A DNA stretch of 64,000 nt, from contig JANTQF010000039.1 of the NCBI GenBank assembly GCA_032988165.1, positions 1 through 64,000 on the forward strand, written 5' to 3'. Below the pieces are notes generated by a model, which ran no database searches, was not told the origin of the DNA, and saw only the letters and a program-made list of their open reading frames with translations. Made by a program: the position numbers and the translations under genes. The DNA is from Emmonsiellopsis sp. PD_33 (lineage: Eukaryota > Ascomycota > Eurotiomycetes > Onygenales > Ajellomycetaceae). This document shows positions 35,760 through 48,480 of the stretch, piece by piece (within the stretch, counting starts at the first letter, position 1; every line of letters starts with the position of its first letter).

Positions 35760-38203
35760 CAACCTTATTTTTATTATAAGTACATATAATATAGAATATG
35801 AATCCTCTACAAATATTAAACATCTAAGAATATAAGAACAGACATACACTACTAAATACACTTACACACTACCACTTCCCTCACACTAATAATGTTACAA
35901 TAATAATAGATTCACCATAAGCATGTAACATCCAACCCCTTTATTCACTATAACAACACACTACACAACAAACATATATAAAACTTCTACACCAATTCTT
36001 ACTCTGTGAATGACAAAATGGCCATGGACATCCCATGCTACAAATAATATCCAAATTTATAGTGCTTAATAGATTCATATAATATCTAGCACATCTGAAG
36101 AATCTATATTACAAACTCAATATATATACTTACCAACAGGCCTCCAGCAACAAGAAACAATAGATACACCAACACATGAATAAGTGTCTTCAAGCATGTG
36201 AAATATATGAGTTGAATCATAACTATAACCACATTAGCCTTAAAGGATATATCTTTAATGCCATCTATGGAGAGTCTACTCATAAATCCCCCTCAACATA
36301 AGCAAACATAGTGAACAGACTTCAGAAATTCAACCTCTTCAAGAAAGAATAGAAATAAGCACTTTACATACATAAATATTCAAACAGCAACCTTAAAGAT
36401 ATCATACAGACAGTATTCTCACATCATATTAATAAGTATACATCAGAGATGGACTTAAATCTGAACAGTAATGCAGACCCAGTCAAGTTCAGAATTCAAT
36501 ATAATTCAGACTGATATCTAATTCACACACTCAAAGTAGTAGAAAGATTCAAGATGACACACAAAATCATTAACTAATAAGGATTTCCCAGGCAACAAAT
36601 AAAGAATAAAATCAATGAAGATATAGCACAAGAAGCAGAACAGCAACAAGAATGTAGAGGATGTGAGATTAGCAGACTATAAATACTGATTAACTACCTC
36701 AAAGCTATAACCTAACAGTCAACACCTGAATTCTTATAAAAATGCTAGTCCCCATACAAGCAGAAAGAATAAGATGATCTATTTGTGAATAACAATGAGA
36801 ATATAAAAGACCCATCTGATGATAATTAGAAGGATAAAAATGAAAAAAGACATGGAAATAACAGTAGTAATGATAGTGACCAAGGTGGAATATCTCTAGA
36901 ACAAGATAGTGAAGAAGACCCAAATAACTTTCAGTTCAAATCAATCCTTAATAAGATACATAAAGATGGAGGAGTTTCCCTACTAGAGATAAAGGCCATT
37001 GCTAGCATCCTCATCACTAAAGACATAATGACAGACAAGATTCTTGCCATGACTAACTTACCCCTATTAATTAAATTGATATGTAAGAAACTAAATGAGG
37101 ACTGCCTTGAAAAGATCATAGTAGATTCACTTGAGAACTATAATATCTTATTCAAAGCAGAACAATGTTGCTACCAGAATAGAGTTAAAAAGATTAAGGC
37201 CTCTATTGTTTTTAAACTAGAAAACATTCTCTGATTCTCCTCCCTGAAAATCTGCATCAACCTAGAGAAAGGCTGGGACTTTCAAGGATTAGCTCTAAAT
37301 TGCCTACTCACCTATATTAAACTCTGAGCTCAGAAGACCTGCATCAGCATGACCATTAATAGTACTCTGCCAAAGCAAGTAGTAGATCTCAAGACCTGTG
37401 ATATTACTGAGACCTATAATGTGAATGAGCCTGTTTTTCTGCATTTCAAAATACCCATATCAGGGTAGGAATACTGTAATTCTTTGGGCTGGCACATTTA
37501 AGAGAAATTCATCTGCTTAAATGATGATTATAAGGAGGTAACAGACATAATATGAGAAGTAAATGCCATGTAAGCTACATATCTACATGATAAGAACTGC
37601 ATCAAGGTGAAGCACTTCAAGGTGCTATCTTATTGACAAAATGAAACTTAACTGTGGGAAAGCTGCTTATTATAGAATAAGTAATGTTGTAATAATCATG
37701 TCATCTTTCCCCCTGAAATAATCATAAAAGATGTTAAAAATGCAATACAGCAGTTAGATAATGACATTACCAATAAATAAGCCAAGAAGCTGCAATCTTA
37801 ATGGATTGAGTATTCTGAGATAACAGTTATTGAAAGCCCCTGCAAGCTCCTAGAAGAATAGAATGAATACCTTCATAACCTCTCAGTCTTTTGAATGCTT
37901 GACTTCCCCTTCTGGAAACCTCATATTCAACATATTATAGGTGCTCTAACCCAAACATTCTTATTTTTCACCTTAGTTAAATGCATTCCTCTGCCTGCCT
38001 CTGACCTGTAGAGATGCTACTAATTGGCAAAGTTGATTTTATTTTGCCTGCCTCTAACCTGTGGAGATGCTGCCATTTGATGAAGTGGTTTTATTTATTT
38101 TACTTATTTTACCTCCACATGTGGAGATGCCACCTCTCATGGCAAAGTTAGTTTATTTAGTTTGTCAGTAAGGATACTGACATTTTTCTGTACCTCAGCA
38201 CTC
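35760..38203 (+). pseudogene. Unidentified coding relic between pol and 3' LTR
   Basis: This 2.4-kb stretch keeps codon-like texture on the plus strand. Around 36930-37720 it reads as a continuous protein with few stops (for example LEIKAIASILITKDIMTDKI, KLICKKLNEDCLEKIIVDSL). I recognise no domain. The clear pol similarity ends at the chromodomain, so this is either an extra 3' gene of the retroelement or sequence it acquired. A C/T-rich repeat with the phrase CTGTGGAGATGC recurs at about 38007-38130. Confidence 0.4.
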
Positions 38204-38336
38204 TGCTACACACATACAGCACTATAACTAGTTAGTAAGTGGACTGACTGACATAAGACAGCCACAGATCTCCCATGATCCTAGAAGAATCAAGCCTTTT
38301 ACTATAATTTTAATAATGCACAGTGTTCTTGTTACA
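38204..38336 (+). repeat. 3' LTR
   Basis: Less mutated copy of the LTR (TGCTACA ... GTTACA), followed directly by the CATAA duplication and MULE coding sequence. Confidence 0.85.
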
Positions 38337-38449
38337 CATAAACTCTTTGTTGTCCTTAACCAGAATGGTGTGCATTATACACAGCAGGATAGTAGCCTTG
38401 ATGAGGCCATAAATCCTTTGATTTCCCCTCTCTGATAGGAACTGAAGAT
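38337..38449 (-). pseudogene. MULE transposase, middle fragment between the two insertions
   Basis: This ~110-bp island is all that remains of MULE between the 3' LTR of the retroelement and the left end of the hAT. On the minus strand it reads IYGLIKATILLCIMHTILVK and DNKEF. That is the region preceding the catalytic domain in Mutator-like transposases, where relatives have KAGI followed by the kDIYN motif. The frame continues into 49749-50640 upstream and into 29018 downstream once one copy of each target duplication is removed. Confidence 0.85.
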
Positions 38450-38834
38450 TAGTGTTGTTTTTTTTCAGGTTTAGATTGAAAAAGTGTCTCTATAGCCCAC
38501 CTGAATGAGTTGGCAGATTGAGTAGGTTAAGTTAAACTCAAAAAGTTGAGTTAGCAGGTTAGTAGAGAGCAACCTGTCTGACCTGCTGTGGATCATCAGA
38601 AATAACTAGTGCTAATTTGATTGCTAAATTTACCTGATATGGATATTTATACCTGCATATTTAAAAGTATATATATATAATATCATTAAGCATGAGCTGA
38701 TACAGACATGTTCACTATGATTCAGTAAAATATAGATGAAAATAAACATTCTTTAATTCAATCAAAGTTTAATTATAACTATTTATAAGCAATAGAAAAC
38801 AACATATTATCCCTAAATCCTTAAATCTGATTAT

Positions 38835-40040
38835 AATACTAACCCATTTAATCCTCAGTTAATAATTTCTCATCTGAACTGGTATCATACTTGATTGATG
38901 CTCTATCTGAATAAAAATATAAATCTAATTGAGCTAAAATGACTCCTTACATTCTATTCAAAGAAATGCCCTATTTATCCTCTTTTTGTAATTCCTCCAG
39001 CCATTCTTTAGGTCCATCATCAGCTGAGGCATTGTTGGCTGGGGATGCTAGGTGAAATCCCACTGATTGTTTAATTATACCTACTAGTAGAGGGAGGTTT
39101 ACTCACTCTATAATGTCCTGTCTGACTGGGGACATCAACTAAGGTCTATTCATATCATATTGTTTTGCATGCAGAATGACAAATAGAAGGGTACTATTAT
39201 AATTAAATCATAGAAAATGATGTGCCTTCTCAGCAACCTAATGAATATTCTTTATAGTATCTATAGAATTAATGAAAGTAACTTCATCCTCTACTTGCTT
39301 CTGAAACTCATAATAATTTCCAAATTGTAAATAATGATCTGAAAGCTTTATTTCAAGCTAATAGTAGAATTAAGGGAAGTGTTCCTTTAGTTATAATTAG
39401 AAATAGTAAGGTATGCCATGTGGAGAAATGAACTTAAATGGAGGACTTATATTAGCATGAGAATTAATATTATATATTAATATTCCTAACTTATAATAAG
39501 TATAAGTAATGAGCAACATACTTTCATATTAATGAATAGCCCTCTCCAGGTCCAAGAAGTAGGTGGCTTGAAATGAGAGAGTCAACATGAGAATGATGTT
39601 GAGCTTGATAGACTGATAGTAGAAATATAGAAGTTCCTAATAAATCTAGTAAGGCTTGCAATTAAGATTACAATCATAATCTATTCCTATTAGTAATGAT
39701 ATTACACTGTAAGTGGATAGAGAAGTACCTTTAGTATTAGCCTTTAACATGTAATTATAGAGATGATGATGGAAGTACTCCTTATTAGTAGAAAAATCTC
39801 CTTGGAAAGATGATGATTAGGATAGATGTCCACTGTTACTAGCCATAGTTACAGACTGAAATGAGTATCTATCATTACTGACTATAGTTGCAGGCTGGAG
39901 TGGGTGTTTGCTGTTGATAGAGATAGTTGCAGGATAGAATGTAAACTTTATGATAATAGAGGTAGATTAAGTTGAAAGATAAGATTAAAAGATAGAGTTA
40001 AGAGACAGAGTTAAAAGATGAGATTAAAAGATGTAGATAG
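38835..40040 (-). pseudogene. hAT cargo gene A (unknown function), tandem paralogue of B
   Basis: On the minus strand a protein-like reading runs from about 40000, or from the ATG at 39846, down to about 38835, with an intron near 39470. It begins with about three ~13-residue repeats (PATISINSKHPLQ, PATIVSNDRYSFQ, SVTMASNSGHLSQ), then has a conserved DYDCNLNCKP block and a segment TIKNIHQVAEKAHHFL (one stop read as Gln). It ends in an acidic tail. The DCNLN block, the intron position and the N-I-H-V-A/D-K-A-H/F-F-L block are shared with the neighbour at 40490-41455. I do not recognise the family. It is broken by several stops. Confidence 0.5.
39844..40035. repeat. Coding tandem repeats in cargo gene A
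   Basis: Three degenerate copies of a ~39-bp unit containing ATAGTTRCAG start at about 39847, 39886 and 39925. A ~16-bp AAGATTAAAAGATAGAG-like repeat follows to about 40035. In the minus-strand frame the 39-bp unit encodes a 13-residue repeat. Confidence 0.65.
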
Positions 40041-40489
40041 GATTCATCAATTTCAGGAAAGAAAGATAAGTATTTAATCATATGAATAGACACTTAAGAT
40101 TCCAATACAGATTGGGGAAGGAAGAGTGCCAAGTAAGCCATGCATTATATATAGCTATTACTCTGAGAGAATATGAAGGATTGTTGCAATGAGCTTTGAT
40201 TGATTATATAGCATGCAAGTCACATTTAAAAATATGCATTATACTATAATATCAAGTCATCTCATAGTAAAAGCATAATCCTTAGGCATTCATTTGCAGA
40301 CTTCAAGGAATAATGAAAGACCTTCAATGTAGTAACTTATATTAAACTTTAGTTCAAACTAATAAAGTGTGATTATGCATGAGAAATATGTAGCATGCTG
40401 AGACAATATATGAAAATCTGATATATATAATTTCAACTTAAATTCAACAGTAAATCCTTATGAAATTAAAGTATAATAACTAGTTATAC

Positions 40490-41455
40490 TAATTTTCATT
40501 TTCTTGCTCCCTCCTCCAAATTAGCCTACATCTATGATGATGAATAGTCTGGACTTTCCCTAATCATCCTATAAATTACTTTCAATTTATTCAAAGAATA
40601 GCCCTCTCTTTCTTCTCTATACTTATCTCTATCCCAAGTAAATTCATCATCATCTTTGGAATTATAGTCTGATTGGTAGAACTCCTCATTGGAAGACTCA
40701 TGTGATACTAGATATTCTCCTGGTAGAAGGTATGATTCTGTAGCTGTCTCTTGAGCTACCTTCCTCTACTTCACTCTATTATATGTGTCTAGAGACATGA
40801 ATATTAGTTCATTTATACTATATTAACTGAGATGATTAATATAGAATGAAAGATTAACATCAGGAAAGATTCATAGAAACTTAAATGCCTTCTTATCAAC
40901 CTAATGAATAGTGTTCATTATAACAGCACAGTTCTGAAAAGCTCTCCCATAGCCCATTTACTCTCTGAGCTGATGAAACTTGAGAAACATATCATAACCC
41001 TCTCTAATTATATGTTCAAGAGAATGGCAGAAATCTGAGAAGTGTTCATGTGACTATAAATCAAGTAAATATAGCTGCAAAGCATAATATGCAGGTGGAA
41101 ATAATAAATCAGGTGGAGAATTTACTTCTATCCAACATATCAGTAATTACATTTAATAATAGTAGGATCTAAAGAGAAACTAACCTTCATAGCCAAGAAT
41201 GTATATCTCAAGATTATGAGTGTACTCTACTTATCTATATAGAGTAAATGCAAGAATGGTGTTCAGCTCAGTAGCCTAATAGTATTAATATAGAATCTTC
41301 TATTTAATCATACAAGCTTTATAGTTAAGATTACAATCATGTTCTAAACTCTCATCAGCAAGAAATATTACAGAACAAGTAGATGATATATATAATACCT
41401 TCCATGTTGGTGTTTCATATGAAGGTAAAGAGTTAATGATGGAATCACTTCTCAT
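40490..41455 (-). pseudogene. hAT cargo gene B (unknown function), tandem paralogue of A
   Basis: From an ATG at 41455 the minus strand reads a protein with an EHDCNLNYKACMIK block, then an intron (41184-41128, GTTAGT...ATAG, 57 nt). The second exon contains ALQLYLLDL, SHEHFSDFCHSLEHIIREG, NTIHQVDKKAFKFL (one stop read as Gln) and an acidic, Ser/Tyr-rich C-terminus. Gene A has the same blocks in the same order about 1.55 kb away. The shared upstream sequence AATAAAGTGTGATTATGCAT lies at 40370 and 41886. The pair arose by an old tandem duplication. Domain and function are unknown. Confidence 0.5.
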
Positions 41456-42763
41456 TGATTACATAATCTTTACACTAATATGAAGAATGAGGCAGGAAAT
41501 CCACATTAGAAGATATGATCAATAAATATGTAGTAGGCAGCATTTCTATTAAGAGAGAAAATGGATTGGAGGGAAGTAACATTTCAGTTGAGATAGGAAA
41601 TGTATGGATGATAGATCATGGTGAATTTAGCAGGGAAATATGATGTTATTTAACTCTTATAAACAAACCTGGGGAATTCCAATTGAAACTGAAAGTCTAA
41701 TACTTTAATGAATTAAAATAGAATGTAATAATGAACTTTAGTTCTTTATGCAATCTACAAGCCATAAAGATGAAACCAGTCTTTATTATGAGATCTTTCT
41801 TGAGGATGCTTGAAAGGTTGTAGATTATAACTAATAAAGAGATGTGTTAAAAATTATAATCAATGAATTAAACTTCTATTTAAAGTAATAAAGTGTGATT
41901 ATGCATGAGATCTACCATGTTCCAGGAGCATGCAGAGTTAATCAACAAAACAAATATAATAGGTATAATAATAGTGACTGTTCAATGCAGTCTTTAAATA
42001 TCTTTATCTCAAAGATTATAAGTGAATCCTGTGGGCAGAGCATAACATTATCTTAAAAAGCCTTTTATGAATAGATGTTACATCACATAACTGATGTGAA
42101 TTAAGGTATTTTCATAAAGGAGAACAATATACATTATTATTATTATAATTAATTCTGGTTGGATAACCTTCATTACATTCACAAATATATATATATATCT
42201 AGATTGTTGTTCTCTGATCACATAATAAAGCTATTAGTGAAGGTATTCTTCAATGCAAATACAAATTGAACATTAAAGAATCTAAGTTCAATAATGAAAT
42301 CTACTATAATAAAGAATGATTCTACAGTTAAACACATTATATTCTTTACTCTGTGTAAAAGATGTTAATAACCAGACAACAATACTACTTTATTGATGGT
42401 ATTTACCCCACTAGTTATTTCAATAATAACACACATACTAATTTAAGAAGTAAACTACACCAGAACATGAACTGCAACAAGTAAGCTAGTTAGATATAAG
42501 GCAGACTCAATGTCTTCCTCTCTTAATTTTCTTTTCCTTAGTAACCTATCTTATTTATTTACCCTACCCCCCTTGTTTTTCTTATCTGCCCTGATTTGAT
42601 AATTCAACTAAGTTTGACTCTCCAATTGCTGATTCTAGGTAAGTCTAAAATTCAACTTTAGTTCTATTTTTATACTCCTTAAAATCTTCAATACTGATAT
42701 TCAACTTTGATTGGATTTAGTCCCTATCCTACTATAATAGCACAGCTGACTACTACAGATAAT

Positions 42764-45737
42764 ATGATTGTGAATGATCTGCAGGCCTTATTTGTGAGTA
42801 ATGACTCTAATAACTCTTCTGAATCTGAGTAACCAATGAATAATAATAGAGCATGCAATGATTATTATGTTGATTGTGGACTGGCCATGTTATTTATTAG
42901 TGATGATTAATAAGATTCTAATATTAATAATATTTCAGTTGATCACAATGAAATCTTTATTAAATTCACACTTCTGGGAATGATAATTATTGATATTTGG
43001 AGTTTGAACTTGAAATAGCTAGGAACAGTATAGAATTATGATATATCTAAAGAACATATTACTAAATTGATCACCTTCTTTTGCAAAAAGGATATTAATT
43101 GGTGTGAGGTTAATATCCATCTTAAGGCTTTAATTCAACATGCCAATTTTGATGCTCTTATTAAGCAATTTGTTAAGAAGAATGGCAGTGATATTAGAAA
43201 ACAAGTAGTTAATCAAATTAAAACTATTATTACTTATAATCTCAAGCAGATGGTATATTTTGATCTCCTGATTTTAATTAGTCAGAACTCTCTGATGTTA
43301 GAGGCTGAATAATACTGTTACTATATGTTAATTCAGTATAATAATGAGGTTAGTATGCCTGATGCATTAGTCTCAGATAATGTAAGTTTCTCTTCCTTAT
43401 GAACATTGAACTTTAATTGAATACTAATACAGCTAAATTCAGGCATATCTTTAGTGTTGTGAATTCTATGATGCCTGAATTCTGTACAGCAATCAGAATG
43501 CACTGGACTCCCTCAGAGCTAATAAATATGATGTGTACTAGCTGAGCTCTAATAGTAATAGTTTCTGAGTAATTATTCTTAGCCTTGAAGCTAAGAATAT
43601 CAATGAATGAAGTAAATTACTGAAGAATGAAATTACTCTCACTTGCTGGATTATAACTATATTTAGGACAAATATTAATAATAGTGAGTATTAAATGACA
43701 GTTTTGTGAAATGACAATTTATATCTGGCCTTTACAGATTATATTACATCTTTATATGGATGGAAAACTTTCTTGATCACCACTATGAATAAGATTATGA
43801 GATGCAAGATGGATCAGGTTAGTTACATTCAAAGGTTTCTATTACATACTTAAATATTAATATTAAACTTAAGTTAGTTTTAGAATTCTATCTTTAAGTG
43901 CCATATGCATTTCTTGACTCTCTTGTTTGATGATCATCTTTTGAAGGTCAATAAATCAGATCTACTCTAACTAATGTCCTTTGATTTGCTGCTTTATGAT
44001 GATGATCTTCATCCTCTATTCTTTTTAAATATTAGTGATATGATGGCCCACATTCTCAAGGAAAAATTAGCAGTTAAGAATAAATATTTCATAAGTAGAG
44101 AAGAAGGGCACTGTTTACCATGAATAAGACTAGCTTTTATGTGACATAGTAAATAGTATATGACTTGTTGTTCTGGTTTTCTAAGCTGTGTTCCAGATGA
44201 GTAGTATCAGTAAATGTTTATAAAGATTTAATAGGTATCTTATGAGATTAATGATGTTCAGATGTAGCCTTCAATCCTTTAGACACTCAATCTGATTGTG
44301 AATCTTCTTTGGAAGTTATTACCTCACATCATATTTTTTGTTATTCCCAACTGGACTGTGCTAGCTAATTTATCCCACAAGTACTATTCTTTTCAGTGGC
44401 CAAATACAATTTTGATGATTCTTAATGATGATAATGATGAGATGTATGAGAAAGCTATGAATCTCATTATGATACTCTGAATGTATATTTCTACCTTAAA
44501 TAATATATTCTCTATACTAGTTTTCTGTGACTAGATAAATAAAGTTGAATTTAAATTTGATTTCAGCATGTTAACATTTACAGTTCAAACTGCCTTCTAG
44601 CTGTATTGTCAACCCTAATTGTGAGACTAACAGTAATGAGGCAATTATGTACCAGTCAAAGTTTACTCAATCTCATTAGAGGTAGTTGATCCTGATCTGC
44701 AAGGAGCATCAGATGTTGCTATTTATAAGCTATATAGATATATTTAATAGTGTTAATAAGCTTGTAGGTCTCTCTGCTAATTAACATCATTTTATTTTAT
44801 TTTCTAATCAATGATCTAGGATGAGATGAAATTAACTACCTTATGAGATATCTAGATTATAGATTTACAGATTATAAATAACTATGAGTTGAATAAATAT
44901 AAACAGCTGATCAACCTCAGGGTCAAAGAGCAACTCTGTAGTAAGAGTGCTATTTTCAGGGTTATTTTCTAATACTATTATCTCAAGTAGCTGCTGATCA
45001 ACACCCTGTATTATGAATTCTCCTTTATAACACATACTAAGAGTTATTAGGTCTTACTCTTTACTTCTCAGGTAAACTCTTTATCCACCTACTGTTATTA
45101 ATATTGAACTTTAGTTGATTTAACTTGATTATTATGATTACTAACTTGATTCAAAACAGCTACAACTAGATTCTACATGAGAGGATGTTCTGTGATATGA
45201 GGCTATCATTTTGAATGCTAAGTAGCAATATACTCCAGAAAATATAGCTGAGGATCTAACACAGTTTACTCTTAATTATCATATGATTTAATGCATCATT
45301 GAAAGTTGTATGAGAGTAAAACTGCTATTCCTTAATGAAAGCTAGTTATATCTGAAGAAAATTTAAGATGACCCTAAGTTACTTGTTAAGTTAAGAAGAT
45401 ATGTAGAGACATCAGAGGAGGTTCCCAGGCACAGCCTTCTAAAGTGATGTGACCCTAGCAAGAAGGTCTCTGCTAAGAAGGCAAAGAAGGTCAATGATGA
45501 TATAACTGAGGAACCCACTACTCTCCCTTGGAAAAAGTAAAAGACATCATAGAGTAAGTCTAAGAATAATAAGTCTGTCTCAGATGGGGTAAAATCAGTA
45601 TGAAATGAAATGGGAAGTTCTGTGCTCATCACTGTTTCTACATTGATAAAGAAGGGTGAAGGAGCTAAAGGGGCTAAAACACCTAAGAGGGCTAAAGTAT
45701 CTAAGGGTAGCACTGCAACATGTAAGGCTTCTGGATA
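42764..45737 (+). pseudogene. hAT cargo gene C: long, lysine-rich protein of unknown function
   Basis: The plus strand from an ATG at 42764 reads as one large protein (perhaps 850 residues) through several intron-like gaps. The clearest are 43384-43431 (GTAAGT...CTAATACAG), about 43819-43883 (GTTAGT...TTTAG) and about 45072-45167 (GTAAAC...ACTAAC...ACAG). Segments such as HITKLITFFCKKDINWCEVN, MVYFDLLILISQNSLML and NLLWKLLPHIIFFVIPNWTV keep protein-like composition. The end is strongly basic (repeated K-K-A/G-K, AKTPKRAKVSKGS), resembling a nucleic-acid-binding or nuclear-localising tail. Stops from TGG, CAA and CAG are frequent. No family is recognised. Confidence 0.45.
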
Positions 45738-46483
45738 AGGTATGAAGAATTGATGCAGTTTGCTGAGTTATTTACTCCTTTATTTATTCTTAATATGATA
45801 GGCTGAGCTTGTGGGATGAATAGTTTAGTTATCTTTGATGGCTGAGTGCATGATTTTACAGGATATGAGAAGGTACATTTGAAGATTATTAGTATTATTT
45901 GTCTTTACTTTTTTACATCCACCTGAATTGAACTTTAGTTCAATATTGATCATATCAATCAGTGATTTAATATGTTGTTCTCTGCAGAAGGATTAGATGT
46001 TTATAGGATAATCTGATTATATGCTCTTTTTAGTTAATTAAATTAATTAAACTAATATTTTATTTTTTTTTCTTCTTAATCTAGTGCCATTAATAGAGAG
46101 GCTTCTATTAATAGCTATTCATCTAGTTTTAAATCAGCTATTAGTAATTGAAGATAATCTGATATGTCTATTCATACTAATATATATAATACTCTTCCTC
46201 TTTCTATAGTTTTCTCTTTTCCATTTTTTTTTTCAATCTGAGAAAAAAAAGGCATTGCATAAATATTCAGTAATCCTCATCTCTTAAATATATTAATTCA
46301 ACTTAAGTTTAATTGTCTTTCATCCTCAGTCTATAACTATCTACTTATTTGATTATATTTATCTTCCTTATCTGAAAGTCCATCAGTCCATTTTATATCA
46401 TACCTTCATCCACTATATCATTTAGCTCTATATTCTCTAATGATGAGAATCAACCATCACTAGATCAATCTACTTCAAGCTTA

Positions 46484-48480
46484 ATGGTTCAGGAAACACC
46501 AACAGTCCCTCTAGGCCAGTTAGATTGTACTAATATAGTTAGTCTCAGTAGCTCATTAGTCAATAATCATATGTCTCAATCAAATGAAGTACTACCTAAA
46601 CTAATTGTTGTTGCTGGTAGAAATTACAGTAAGTATTATATTATTCTTGATGAGGAGAATCATCTGAATTTTCTTTAGTAGTGAAAAATCACAAAATGAC
46701 TAATTGCCTATCTCAAGCTTGCTAAGAAGATGGCTGCTTGGGGTTCTATATGATAAATAAGCTAGGTGTGGAGGAAATTCAATGAGATGATAATATACCC
46801 TAATAGGGTCTCAAAGGCACAGTATGCATATTATGGCTAGCTTATAGCTAATTTAACCCTAAAAAACCATGGCACAAAGACCCTCAGTTGCTATCTTGAG
46901 AAGTATGCTACTTGAACCTGAAAATAGAGCAAGTTACAGTACAAATATAAAATGATAGAGTTCTTTACCTAGGAAAATATAAGTTTTCTTATTTCTTACT
47001 ATTCAATTAAAGTTCCAACTGACTATTAGCTAGAAAGTGAATATCTATCTAGTTCTAAATAAGAAGAATCTTCTAGCTCAGCTAGCTAAGATGATTATTA
47101 CTATTTAAACTCTATTTAATATTATTTACCATTTAGAGTTTAAGTAGCTGATCTGAATGATAGCATCTAATCCATTCTTAGAGATCCCTACTTGACAGAC
47201 TATTACAAATCATCTACTTATAAACTCACAGAAGATTATAATAGATCAGCTAAAGAAATTATCTTCAACCTCATGAATTTTAATTAGTATTAACTGCTGA
47301 ATGTCATCTTATAAGAACCTCTTCTTTATAGGGATACTTAATCATTTTATCTCTGAGGATTAATAACCTGTGGATGTGCTGCTTGATTTTGAGCATATTT
47401 ATAGGTCACATACTGATTAGAAGCTAATAAATCTTATGTTGAAATATACAGATAAGTATCACCTTAGAGGTTAAATTTTGACTAATATGACTAACAATGT
47501 AGGAAATAATAGTATGCTTACCTAGATACTCTTTCAGATAATATAAATAAGTTAGTTAATCTTGCAGTTTACTAATCTAAAGTTACAGAAGTTAGAGATG
47601 AATCAGTATGTCTCTTGCTTGGTATATATATTTTAACTATATTTAGATGTCATCTTCTAATGGATTGATATAAATGCCTAGGAGGAACTAAATCCTACTC
47701 TGAATGATAACCTTTTTGATGAGAATATTAGTAGCACTTTATAAAAAATATAAAGTATTTTACCTCTAGATCTGATGATCTTTCTAACTATTTCATTTTC
47801 ATTAAAATCTACTAGTTTACTTGATTTGTTCATTACTTCCCACAATAAGTCTCTTATTTTAAGAAATGTCAGCTTGAGTTCTCTCACATAATAGTACTCA
47901 TAGTGTAAACTAATTGCCCTACATGATGGGACTTAACATACCTTCTGTTGAAATAGCTGCTAAAGCTTTGAAAGGCTGTAGACTACTTTACTCTTTATTA
48001 TGATTTTATAGATCATTCTCTCTTTTTCTTAGTTACTAAGTGAAAGTAGATTATTTATCTTATAAATATCTATTTAGTGTTTAGAAGTCTAATAAACAGC
48101 CTGTCTCAGAAAAAGAAGTTCTCTCTTTCTTATGTGTTTTGCATGTATAATTATCTTTTTGACCTCCTTAGATCTACTGAATGTACTCTCTCCAGGAAGC
48201 ACTGTGCTTGATATGATTGACTCTGAAAGAATATTCAGAATGTAATAATTAAGTTACATTAGTACTACTTAAAGATAAATGGGAATCATGATTATCTTTA
48301 TACTATAATAATATATCTCTATCTGGGCTTTAAATCATTGGAGTTCTATAATAGTATCTAATTGGATGATGATGTGAACTGGTATAAGAAATATCTAAGT
48401 ATCTTTATAAAAATATATTAATTATATAAGGAGGAATTAATATAGGAATTAATGGTGAGTTCATCCTTTTAAGGCCATGA
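46484..48480 (+). pseudogene. hAT transposase with BED zinc finger (broken)
   Basis: Read across stops, the plus strand shows a BED-finger at about 46720-46920: AWGSI, VWRKFNEM, then KAQYAYYG with relatives' C-x2-C turned to Tyr, LTLKNHGTKTLSCYLEKYAT. An intron-like gap follows near 46980-47030. The catalytic part has the hAT block reading FFIGILNHFISED...VDVLLDFEHIY (about 47325-47405) and LTNMTNNVGNNSML, which corresponds to the TTDNASNN motif around the second catalytic Asp. Further on, near 48130, are YNYLFDLLRSTE and, near 48280, DYLYTIIIYLYLGFKSLEF, matching YxxATxLDPRYKLEFF. I cannot find the C-terminal dimerisation domain; it may be lost. Confidence 0.8.

Larger units (their letters stand above)
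29019..38336 (+). mobile_element. Ty3/gypsy-type (chromovirus-like) LTR retrotransposon nested in the MULE
   Basis: It is bounded by 133-bp direct repeats (29019-29151 and 38204-38336) of TG...CA type that differ almost only by transitions. The 5-bp flanks are TATAA (29014-29018) and CATAA (38337-38341), a target duplication with one RIP-like change. The internal order gag, C2H2 finger, protease, reverse transcriptase, RNase H, integrase, chromodomain is that of Ty3-type chromoviruses. All frames are destroyed by stops. About 2.5 kb between the chromodomain and the 3' LTR are unexplained. I do not see a clear polypurine tract before the 3' LTR, so the exact LTR start is less certain than its end. 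Confidence 0.88.

Noticed and set aside
45363..45713. 116-codon minus-strand frame
   Set aside because: Opposite the lysine-rich end of cargo gene C. The plus-strand reading has introns and a basic tail consistent with a gene.
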